Positions 14,797 through 21,568 of a DNA stretch of 21,568 nucleotides are shown piece by piece. Source of the DNA: Pseudomonadota bacterium. GTDB lineage: Bacteria > Pseudomonadota > Alphaproteobacteria > Sphingomonadales > Sphingomonadaceae. Each line of letters starts with the position of its first letter. The stretch's first letter is position 1. Location: contig JAEZCS010000024.1 of NCBI GenBank assembly GCA_023433445.1, positions 1 to 21,568 on the forward strand, read 5' to 3'. The notes under the pieces were generated by a model. It saw only the letters and a program-made list of their open reading frames with translations, was not told the origin of the DNA and searched no databases. The position numbers and the translations under genes were made by a program.

Positions 14797-16815
14797 GTGA
14801 GCGGTGAAACCGCACTGCATGGCCAGCGCAGCCTTTTTATCCTGTCTCCAGGCGACCGGGATGGACTGTCACGCGCGGCAGGGCTGGCGGGCTGGCGCAC
14901 CATCGCGGCGCGGCGACCGAAAGATGCAGCCCAGCGTTTCCTGCACAGCGACGCCCAGATTGCGCTTGTCGATGTGCGTGGTGCCACAGAGGACGGCGAG
15001 GCCCTGGTTGAAGCCCTGGCGCCGGCTGTCGAGGCTGGCGGCGGCGCGCTCGTTGTGCTGATCGATGAGGGGGCGCTCGGGTCTGTCACGGCGTTGCTGG
15101 ATGCAGGAGCGACCCACTTTCTCACCGAACCCTACGCGCCTGACCAAATTCGTGCGACGCTTGCGTCGGCACAGCGCCTGATAGATCGCCTGGGCGGTGG
15201 CACGATGTCCAGCCAGCGCGCTCAGCGCATAAGGCGCGGTGACGCGCTATTTTGGGAGTTGGACAAGGGGGGACGCGTCGTCCGCCTGAGCGATAATCTC
15301 GCCCGGCATCTAAACCTTGATCGGCAAATTATCAGCCCCGCGCGCTTTGCCCGTTGCTTGCCCCGTGCGGAGCGCCGGTCGGTGATTGCGGGCCTACGCG
15401 GCATGATGCGGTCGGGCCGCGCGGAGACATTCGCGCACGCCGCGCCTGGGCGGCCGGGCGATCGGCTCGTTCATCATCTCCGCCTTATCGATGGCGTCGT
15501 GGCAGCTGACGTCGAATGGCTCTCCGACTCCCATGGCGACGACGCGACGGGGCGCGACGACCTGACCGGCCTTCGCTCCCGGCAAGCGGCCCTTGGATGG
15601 CTCGATCAGCGATCTGGCCTCGCGACGACGATCCTCCTTCTCTCCATCAGCCAGTTCGATCGGATGAACGCCGCCTACGGCCAGGTGGTCGGTGACGCGT
15701 TGCTCGGTCGCATTGCCCGGCGGGTTGAGCGGATGGCGGCTGACGCAGCGCCTGGCGCCATCGTGGCTCGCATTGCTGGCACGGAGTTCCTCGTTGGTCT
15801 CACCGGCGCCGCAGCCGCGAGCGAGCGTGCCACCTTCCTCGCGCGGCAGTTGATCGGCGCGATCGGCCGCCCGTTCAGCGCGGGCGATCACCTGATCCGC
15901 CTCACAGCCCGCTGCGGGATCGCGCAATCACGTGCCGATGACGATGCCACGCGCCTGCTCCGCCGCGCGGGAACGGCGCTGGCGGACGCTCGGGCTGGCG
16001 GCGGGGAGGGCATTCGCATCTTCTCGGCCGAAAAGCGCAGCCGCCAGGTCGATGCCGATCAGCTTGAAACCGATTTGCGCCTTGCCCTTGACCGGGGAGA
16101 GATCGGCATAGTGTTTCAGCCGCAATATCCGATCGGCGGCGATCATATGACGGGCGTGGAGGCGCTCGCGCGCTGGAACCATCCACAATATGGCTCGCTG
16201 GGTGCGGGCATGTTGTTCGCCACTGCCGAACGGTCGGACTATATGCTGCCGCTGTCCGCGCACATCCAGGCAGAAGCCCTGCGCCAGGCCGCCGCCTGGC
16301 CGCAGACGCTGTCGCATCTGCGCCTGTCGATCAACGTGACCGCTGCCGACATCGCGCAGCCCGGATTCATGCCGCAGTTCCTGGACCTGGTTGACAGCAG
16401 TGGCTTTCCACGTTCGCGGCTGACCGTGGAAATAACCGAAAGCGGCCTGATCGAAAATGTCGCTGCCGCGTCGGCGTTGCTGACGGCTCTTCGTGCAGCG
16501 GGCCTCGCGGTGGCGGTCGACGACTTCGGGACCGGCTACTCAAGCCTCGCCTATCTCAAGAGCTTGCCGCTCGACTATCTCAAGATCGACAGTGGGCTGG
16601 CGCAGGACATCGCTGGCACGGCGCGGGACAGGATCGTGGTCAGGGGCGTCATTCACATGGCTAAGTCTCTTGGACTCTCCGTGATCGCAGAGGGGGTCGA
16701 GACTCAGCAGCAACTCGACCTGCTCGCTCGCGAGGGATGCGACTTTTATCAGGGCTTCCTGCGGTCAGCAGGGGTTTCATCTGCTGAGTTGGTCGCCATG
16801 GCGCTGAAGGGCTGA
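14797..16815 (+). CDS. Cyclic-di-GMP phosphodiesterase: REC-like, degenerate GGDEF, EAL
   Basis: The 672-residue protein has three parts. Residues about 10-125 resemble a response-regulator receiver fold (SLFILSPGDRDG, AQIALVDVRG, GGALVVLIDEG). Residues about 260-410 are a GGDEF domain, starting near DDLTGLRSRQAALGWL, whose catalytic motif is degenerate, AGTEF at 327-331, so cyclase activity is unlikely. Residues about 425-665 are an EAL domain with the metal and catalytic residues visible: Glu455 (EALARW), Asn in NVTAADI, Glu in EITES, Asp575-Asp576 (DDFGTGYSSLAYLK), Lys596 (LKID) and Glu632 (EGVET). It should hydrolyse c-di-GMP to pGpG. The usual QGYLFSPP end is QGFLRSAG here. The start is GTG 14797, with GGGAG 7 bases upstream. 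It has no membrane segment and stands divergent from moaA. The input signal is unknown. Confidence 0.9.
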   Translation: MSGETALHGQRSLFILSPGDRDGLSRAAGLAGWRTIAARRPKDAAQRFLHSDAQIALVDVRGATEDGEALVEALAPAVEAGGGALVVLIDEGALGSVTALLDAGATHFLTEPYAPDQIRATLASAQRLIDRLGGGTMSSQRAQRIRRGDALFWELDKGGRVVRLSDNLARHLNLDRQIISPARFARCLPRAERRSVIAGLRGMMRSGRAETFAHAAPGRPGDRLVHHLRLIDGVVAADVEWLSDSHGDDATGRDDLTGLRSRQAALGWLDQRSGLATTILLLSISQFDRMNAAYGQVVGDALLGRIARRVERMAADAAPGAIVARIAGTEFLVGLTGAAAASERATFLARQLIGAIGRPFSAGDHLIRLTARCGIAQSRADDDATRLLRRAGTALADARAGGGEGIRIFSAEKRSRQVDADQLETDLRLALDRGEIGIVFQPQYPIGGDHMTGVEALARWNHPQYGSLGAGMLFATAERSDYMLPLSAHIQAEALRQAAAWPQTLSHLRLSINVTAADIAQPGFMPQFLDLVDSSGFPRSRLTVEITESGLIENVAAASALLTALRAAGLAVAVDDFGTGYSSLAYLKSLPLDYLKIDSGLAQDIAGTARDRIVVRGVIHMAKSLGLSVIAEGVETQQQLDLLAREGCDFYQGFLRSAGVSSAELVAMALKG

Positions 16816-16822
16816 ATCCAGC

Positions 16823-17533
16823 CTAGAAGGATATTCCCGCCCGGCCGATCAGCGATGCCCCCGAATGTCGTGCTCCATCGATACTGCTGTTGGCATATCG
16901 CAGTCCCGCAAACCATCGTCGTTGCAGATAATCGATGCTGACCCCATGATCCCAGTAAGTGCCGCTAGGCCGCAAACGGGCTGCACCATCCTCATCACGC
17001 ACGCTGCCGCTGGAGCGCCCGATATGCGCCGAAACGGTGAGGGGCGTTCCCGGAACGCCCGCTGAGGCTGATGCAGACAGGTACAGATTGTCGCCCCCAA
17101 TCGATCCCTGCTTCGGCGCGTAATTGGCGTTGAGATCGATGTTGGCGGGGCCGATCAGGAAAGCAGCACCTGCGCCGACCTCCCCATATCCTTGCCCGGA
17201 AGCGCCGGGGAAAAGATGATATACACCTCTGGCCGAAAGCCGCCAGGCGCCCAATTGTTGCGTAAAGGATGTGCCCAGATCCACGACAGCGTCAGCGCCG
17301 CCGTGGCGATCGCTCTGCCACAAGGATGTTGCCGTGGCGTCGAAGCTCAGGTCGCTGGTTGCCTGCACGGCGACAGACCCGCGGACGACGGGTTCGCCAT
17401 CGCTCCAGCTCAAGCCGCGTCTACGCTCATCGCTTGCGACCTCGATCGTCCCCGAAATGGGATCGGCATATTGAGCAAGCGCAGGCGAAGCGTTGGCGGC
17501 CAAGAACAGCCCGGCCGCCAACGTCACGCGCAT
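16823..17533 (-). CDS. Exported TorF-like outer-membrane protein
   Basis: The 236-residue protein starts with a clear signal peptide (MRVTLAAGLFLAANASPALA, cut before Gln) and has barrel-like strands throughout. GTIEVASDERRRGLSWSDGE near the mature N-terminus is the hallmark of the TorF putative porin family (strand, then R-G-x-S). It ends ASLIGRAGISF with a C-terminal Phe, as outer-membrane barrels do. I choose ATG 17533 because the signal peptide begins there; the frame could extend to 17566 but would overlap the upstream gene. The TGA of that gene (17535-17537) lies one base before this ATG, so the two are probably co-translated. It is probably a small channel, but the substrate is unknown. 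Confidence 0.75.
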   Translation of the reverse strand: MRVTLAAGLFLAANASPALAQYADPISGTIEVASDERRRGLSWSDGEPVVRGSVAVQATSDLSFDATATSLWQSDRHGGADAVVDLGTSFTQQLGAWRLSARGVYHLFPGASGQGYGEVGAGAAFLIGPANIDLNANYAPKQGSIGGDNLYLSASASAGVPGTPLTVSAHIGRSSGSVRDEDGAARLRPSGTYWDHGVSIDYLQRRWFAGLRYANSSIDGARHSGASLIGRAGISF

Positions 17534-17534
17534 G

Positions 17535-17945
17535 TCAGTTCGAAGCAAGATTACGGATAGCATCAAGCTCAGCTAATAGCGGCGCACGGTCCCGTTCGGC
17601 AACCGTTACCAGATGTTCGCGAATGGCTGCTTCATGCTGGGCGATATTGCGTTCGCCCGAGTTACGGCCTGGCGTGCATGCGCCATGCTCGCTTCCTGAA
17701 ATACGCTTGTCCGCAGAAACAGTACGAGCCAGCGCCGGGCTGTGGCTAAGCGCGCGATCAACCACGACCGTCGCGGTCCATTGGCACCGTTGCATGTTCA
17801 TGCGATTGGGCGTTTTGGCGCCAACCGTCTTCGTCGAAACATCGACGCGCGCGGAATAGTTGGCCTGCACGGGCGTTCCGCGATGGTCGATCTGTACACT
17901 GTGCGTGGCAGCGGCCGCTGCCATCGCGACGAGGGTCGAAATCAT
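17535..17945 (-). CDS. Secreted protein of unknown function
   Basis: The 136-residue protein has a short hydrophobic N-terminus (MISTLVAMAAAAATHS) that may be a signal peptide. A beta-rich middle follows (VQIDHRGTPVQANYSARVDV, MNMQRCQWTATVVVDRAL). The C-terminal part is helical and charged (ERNIAQHEAAIREHLVTVAE). Two Cys (RCQW and GACTPG) could form a periplasmic disulfide. I do not recognise the family with certainty; it resembles small conserved exported proteins of sphingomonads. AGGAG with a 6-base gap (CTCCT 17952-17956) supports ATG 17945. It sits 111 bp downstream of mfd and directly before the TorF-like gene, whose start follows its stop by one base, so these two form a pair in the envelope. 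Confidence 0.6.
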   Translation of the reverse strand: MISTLVAMAAAAATHSVQIDHRGTPVQANYSARVDVSTKTVGAKTPNRMNMQRCQWTATVVVDRALSHSPALARTVSADKRISGSEHGACTPGRNSGERNIAQHEAAIREHLVTVAERDRAPLLAELDAIRNLASN

Positions 17946-18056
17946 GTCAATCTCCTGCTTGACGCCGGACTTTACTGCCCAGTCGTCAATGTGGGATTTA
18001 GGTAGGGCATGTTGCTGATACTTTGCTGACGCACGACAAAGCGGTGCTGTTCGCCA

Positions 18057-21000
18057 TCAGGAAGCCGCCGCCTTCGCTAACCCTTTGGACAACTGCAACG
18101 CGCCGTTCAGCCGAGCCCCCGGGTCCGCCCAGGCCCGGTTGACGACAACCTTGCTGTCCGGGCGCAACCGCGCCACGCCGTTCAAGCGCTGGATATAGGC
18201 GACCAACCCTTCCGGCTTGGGGAAGCGATCCTCGAAGAAGCTCACCAGCGCGCCCTTGGGGCCGACATCGATCTTTGAAATATTGGCCGTCACGCAATTC
18301 TGCTTGATCTCGATGATCTTGAACAGGTTTTGCGTCGGTGCGGGCAGCTTGCCGAAACGGTCGATCAACTCTGCCGCGAATGCCTCCAGCCCCTGCCGGT
18401 CCTCCACCTCGTTCAGGCGGCGGTAAAGCCCCATGCGGAGGTCAAGGTCGGGTACATAATCCTCTGGTATCAGGATTGGCGCATCCACGCTGATCTGTGG
18501 CGAGAAGCTCTCCCGCTTTTCGATCCCCGCGCCGCCCGCCTTCGCCTCAAGGATCGCGTCCTCCAGCATCGACTGGTAAAGTTCGAACCCGACTTCCTTG
18601 ATGTGGCCGGACTGCTCGTCGCCTACCAGATTGCCCGCACCCCGGATGTCGAGGTCATGACTCGCCAGCTGGAACCCGGCCCCCAGCGTGTCCAGATCGG
18701 ACAGCACCTTCAGCCGCTTCTCCGCCGTCTCGGTGATCACCCGATTGGCAGGCGTGGTGAAATAGGCGTAGGCCCGGGTCTTCGACCGCCCAACCCGCCC
18801 GCGAAGCTGGTAAAGCTGCGCCAGCCCGAAGCGGTCCGCGCGATGGATGATCAGTGTGTTGGCTGAGGGAATGTCCAGGCCACTCTCCACGATCGTGGTC
18901 GACAGCAGCACATCATAGCGCTTGTCGTAAAAGGCTGACATCCGCTCTTCGACATCGCCCGCCGCCATCTGGCCGTGCGCGACGATCGGCTTCACCTCCG
19001 GCACCTCTGTGCGCAGGAATTCTTCCACTTCCGTCAGGTCGGCGATGCGCGGCACGACGAAGAAGCTTTGTCCACCGCGATAATGTTCGCGTAGCAGCGC
19101 CTCGCGGATCACCACGCCATCCCACGGCATGATGTAGGTCCGCACTGCCAGACGATCGACTGGCGGCGTCTGGATGACGGACAACTCGCGCAGGCCCGAC
19201 ATGGCCATCTGCAATGTGCGCGGGATCGGGGTCGCGGTCAGCGTTAATACATGGACATCAGTCTTCAGGCTCTTCAGTCGCTCCTTGTGGGTGACGCCGA
19301 ACCGTTGTTCCTCATCAACGATGACGAGGCCGAGCCGCTTGAACTCCAGCCCCTTGGCGAGCAGCGCATGCGTCCCCACAACGATGTCGATCGTTCCGTC
19401 AGCCAGCCCGGCTTTAACGGCCTTCGCTTCCTTGTCCGGCACCAGCCTCGACAGTCGCCCGATATTCACCGGAAAGCCCCGGAACCGTTCCTCGAAATTC
19501 ATATGATGCTGCCGCGCAAGCAGGGTGGTGGGGCAGATCACCACGACCTGCATTCCGGCCATCGCAGCCACGAAAGCGGCGCGCAGAGCGACCTCTGTCT
19601 TGCCGAACCCCACATCGCCGCACACCAGCCGATCCATCGGCCGCCCGGCGCCCAGATCCTCGACCACGTCCATGATGGCGCGATCCTGATCCTCGGTCTC
19701 CTGATAGGGGAAGCGATCAACAAAGGCGGGATAGCCGGCGCTGTCAGGCTCCGCCACCGTCGCCGCCCGCAGTGCGCGCTCCGCCGCCGTCTTGAGCAAT
19801 TCACCCGCGATCTCGCGGATGCGCTCCTTCATCTTGGCCTTGCGCCGCTGCCAGGCCTCGCCGCCCAGCCTGTCGAGGCTCACGCCCTCGCTGTCGGAGC
19901 CATAGCGGGAAAGAACCTCCAAATTCTCGACCGGCACATAGAGCTTGTCGCCGCCCGCATATTCCAGCGCCACGCAATCATGCGCGGCCTTGGCGACGGG
20001 AATCTGCGTCAGCCCCTCATAGCGTCCGATCCCATGGTCCATATGCACCACCAGATCGCCAGGCGAGAGCGTCGCCAATTCCTGCAAGAATGCGTCGGCG
20101 TTCTTCTTTCGCTTGGCCCGCCGCACCAGCCGGTCGCCCAGCATGTCCTGCTCGGTGAGCACCGCCACATCCGGCGCGGTAAAGCCGTGATCCAGCGGCA
20201 GTACGGTCAGCACCGTGCTTCCGCCAGCCGCGATCCCCAGCGCCTCCTGCCAGCTGTCCGCCGCCGCGACCCGCTTCAGCCCATGATCGACCAGCAGCCC
20301 GGAAAGCCGCTCCCGCGCGCCGTCGGAATAGCTGGCGATGATGACCTTCTTCTTCGCGCGCTGGAGCGAAGCGATATGCTTGCCGACCGCTTCATAGATA
20401 TTAACATTCTGCGCACGCTCGGGCGCGAAGTCGCGCGGTCCCTCAACTTCGAAGTCGAGGACGGTCGCGCTTTCCGGCTCATGAAACGGCGTCGTCGCAT
20501 GCATCGGCCATTCCCTGACGATGCCGTCCCACTCCTGCTGGTCGAGATACAGTGTCTTCGGTTCGAGCGGTCGATACGCCCCCGGGTCGGACGATTTCGC
20601 CTGCACGCGGTTGGCATGATAGTCCCGGATAGCTTCGAACCGCGCCTCCGCCGCACCCGCCACGCCATGATCCAGCACGACGATGGTGTCGTCGCTCAGA
20701 TGCTCGGTCATCGGAACCAACCGTTCCTCGAACAGCGGCAGCCAATGTTCCATCCCCGCCAGCCGTCGGCCCTCACTCACCGCCTGATACAGCGGATCGC
20801 CCGTCGCCGTCGCACCGAACGTCTCGCGATAGCGGCCGCGAAAGCGTTTGATCGTTTCTTCGTCCAGCAATGCCTCGGATGCGGGAAGGAGGGTGAATCC
20901 CTCCACGCTCCCGCTCGTCCGCTGATCGGCGGGGTCGAATCGCCGTACCGTTTCGATCTCATCGCCGAAGAAGTCGAGACGCAGCGGTTGTTCCTCGCCA

Positions 21001-21521
21001 CCGGGAAACAGGTCCACAATGCCGCCGCGAATGGCGAACTCGCCCCGGTCATGCACGGTGTCCGTCCGCACATATCCATTGGCCTGCAACATCTCGGCCA
21101 GCCGCGAAATGGCGATCCGTTCCTTGGGCGCGAGCTTGGCCACCAGCTGCCGCACGCGAAAGGGCGTCAGCGTGCGTTGCGTCAAGGCATTCAACGTTGT
21201 CAGAACCAGCTGCGGCCCCTTGGGCGTCCCCTGCAATGCATACAGCCCGGCCAACCGCGCCGAAGCCGCCCGCAAGGAGGGACTGGCGCGGTCATAAGGC
21301 AGGCAATCCCAAGCCGGAATCTCGACAATCTCAATCTCTGGCGCGAAATAATGCGCTGTATCCGCCACCGCTCGCATGAGTTGTTCGTCAGGCGCCACGA
21401 ACAGGGCCCGCGAAGGCGCAGCCCGCGCGATGTCCGCCAACAACCAAGGCTGAAATCCCGCGGGCACGCCCGACAGGGTCATGGGGGAGGAAGCTTTGAG
21501 TATCTTAAGAAGGTCGGTCAT
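18057..21521 (-). CDS. mfd: Transcription-repair coupling factor
   Basis: Mfd is a cytosolic DNA translocase that removes RNA polymerase stalled at lesions and recruits UvrA for nucleotide excision repair. The 1154 residues match the family length, so it is complete. In order: an N-terminal UvrB-like part, a CarD-like RNA-polymerase interaction domain (LSPGDLVVHMDHGIGRYEGL), the RecG-like helicase core with Walker A GDVGFGKTEVAL (Lys641) and Walker B DEEQ (Asp736 region, IVDEEQRFGVTHKERL), LTLTATPIPRTLQMAMSGLR, the QLRGRVGRS motif with translocation elements after it, and a C-terminal TRCF domain ending in a UvrA-control segment. Start ATG 21521 has only a weak ribosome site (GAG 6 bases upstream). 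The long open frame on the opposite strand is a GC-driven shadow. Confidence 0.97.
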   Translation of the reverse strand: MTDLLKILKASSPMTLSGVPAGFQPWLLADIARAAPSRALFVAPDEQLMRAVADTAHYFAPEIEIVEIPAWDCLPYDRASPSLRAASARLAGLYALQGTPKGPQLVLTTLNALTQRTLTPFRVRQLVAKLAPKERIAISRLAEMLQANGYVRTDTVHDRGEFAIRGGIVDLFPGGEEQPLRLDFFGDEIETVRRFDPADQRTSGSVEGFTLLPASEALLDEETIKRFRGRYRETFGATATGDPLYQAVSEGRRLAGMEHWLPLFEERLVPMTEHLSDDTIVVLDHGVAGAAEARFEAIRDYHANRVQAKSSDPGAYRPLEPKTLYLDQQEWDGIVREWPMHATTPFHEPESATVLDFEVEGPRDFAPERAQNVNIYEAVGKHIASLQRAKKKVIIASYSDGARERLSGLLVDHGLKRVAAADSWQEALGIAAGGSTVLTVLPLDHGFTAPDVAVLTEQDMLGDRLVRRAKRKKNADAFLQELATLSPGDLVVHMDHGIGRYEGLTQIPVAKAAHDCVALEYAGGDKLYVPVENLEVLSRYGSDSEGVSLDRLGGEAWQRRKAKMKERIREIAGELLKTAAERALRAATVAEPDSAGYPAFVDRFPYQETEDQDRAIMDVVEDLGAGRPMDRLVCGDVGFGKTEVALRAAFVAAMAGMQVVVICPTTLLARQHHMNFEERFRGFPVNIGRLSRLVPDKEAKAVKAGLADGTIDIVVGTHALLAKGLEFKRLGLVIVDEEQRFGVTHKERLKSLKTDVHVLTLTATPIPRTLQMAMSGLRELSVIQTPPVDRLAVRTYIMPWDGVVIREALLREHYRGGQSFFVVPRIADLTEVEEFLRTEVPEVKPIVAHGQMAAGDVEERMSAFYDKRYDVLLSTTIVESGLDIPSANTLIIHRADRFGLAQLYQLRGRVGRSKTRAYAYFTTPANRVITETAEKRLKVLSDLDTLGAGFQLASHDLDIRGAGNLVGDEQSGHIKEVGFELYQSMLEDAILEAKAGGAGIEKRESFSPQISVDAPILIPEDYVPDLDLRMGLYRRLNEVEDRQGLEAFAAELIDRFGKLPAPTQNLFKIIEIKQNCVTANISKIDVGPKGALVSFFEDRFPKPEGLVAYIQRLNGVARLRPDSKVVVNRAWADPGARLNGALQLSKGLAKAAAS

Positions 21522-21534
21522 TTAATTCTCAGTC

Positions 21535-21556
21535 CCCCTCCCGCAAGCGGGAGGGG
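21535..21556. repeat. Perfect inverted repeat upstream of mfd (REP-like)
   Basis: CCCCTCCCGC (21535-21544), AA, GCGGGAGGGG (21547-21556) form a 10-bp palindrome, followed by a G/T-rich tail GTTAGGGGTGGGC that runs to the window edge. Similar GGGAGGGG-type palindromes are dispersed in sphingomonad genomes. Without a T-tract it is not a standard terminator. Only one copy is in the window, so repeat status is inferred. Confidence 0.5.
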
Positions 21557-21568
21557 TTAGGGGTGGGC

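Noticed and set aside
19251..21560. 769-codon open frame on the plus strand opposite mfd
   Set aside because: It lies wholly antisense to a complete, domain-rich mfd; content is His/Arg/Gln-rich with no domain, typical of GC-driven shadow frames.
1..21568. CRISPR array, toxin-antitoxin, restriction-modification or other defence system
   Set aside because: No regularly spaced repeats and no protein with nuclease, methyltransferase, toxin or defence-type domains was seen.

Overview
The window looks like chromosomal DNA of an alphaproteobacterium, most likely of the order Sphingomonadales (Sphingobium/Sphingomonas type). This is an inference from the high G+C content, the small DUF2093 protein, the alphaproteobacterial form of nitronate monooxygenase, the TorF-like and alginate-export-type outer-membrane barrels, and CtrA-like boxes. 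I see no phage, transposase, CRISPR or plasmid gene. Most of the window is ordinary chromosome.

Layout: the end of a glycosyltransferase enters at base 1. It is followed by a nitronate monooxygenase-like gene overlapping a DUF2093 gene (325-1943). Next comes a sparse stretch holding two very small candidate genes (2038-2130 and 2326-2478), then purU on the minus strand. A divergent cluster follows: a Sel1/SPOR protein on the minus strand (3486-4523) facing a tight plus-strand operon of a ParA-type ATPase, a ribbon-helix-helix-like protein and a TPR/SPOR lipoprotein (4721-7275), closed by an intrinsic terminator. The 197-bp divergent spacer carries two TTAA-N7-TTAG boxes, placed almost symmetrically before the two starts.

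From 12074 down to 7430 the minus strand carries a nitrate/nitrite uptake operon. It has an attenuator leader with a possible ANTAR-type antiterminator, a Tat-exported binding protein, a permease, an ATPase and finally an outer-membrane barrel. Together these could move nitrate across both membranes. A largely empty 0.66-kb stretch follows, then tRNA-Asn(GUU) with a recognisable promoter, nadK and moaA (overlapping by 4 bp), a REC-like/GGDEF/EAL protein, two exported proteins (a TorF-like barrel and an unrecognised secreted protein), full-length mfd, and a palindrome at the right edge.

The best candidate for something under-described is the ParA/ribbon-helix-helix/SPOR cluster. It looks like a ParA-type positioning module tied to septal peptidoglycan-binding proteins and possibly under CtrA cell-cycle control. 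The second is the nitrate operon leader, where a hexaloop hairpin and an intrinsic terminator share the same bases.
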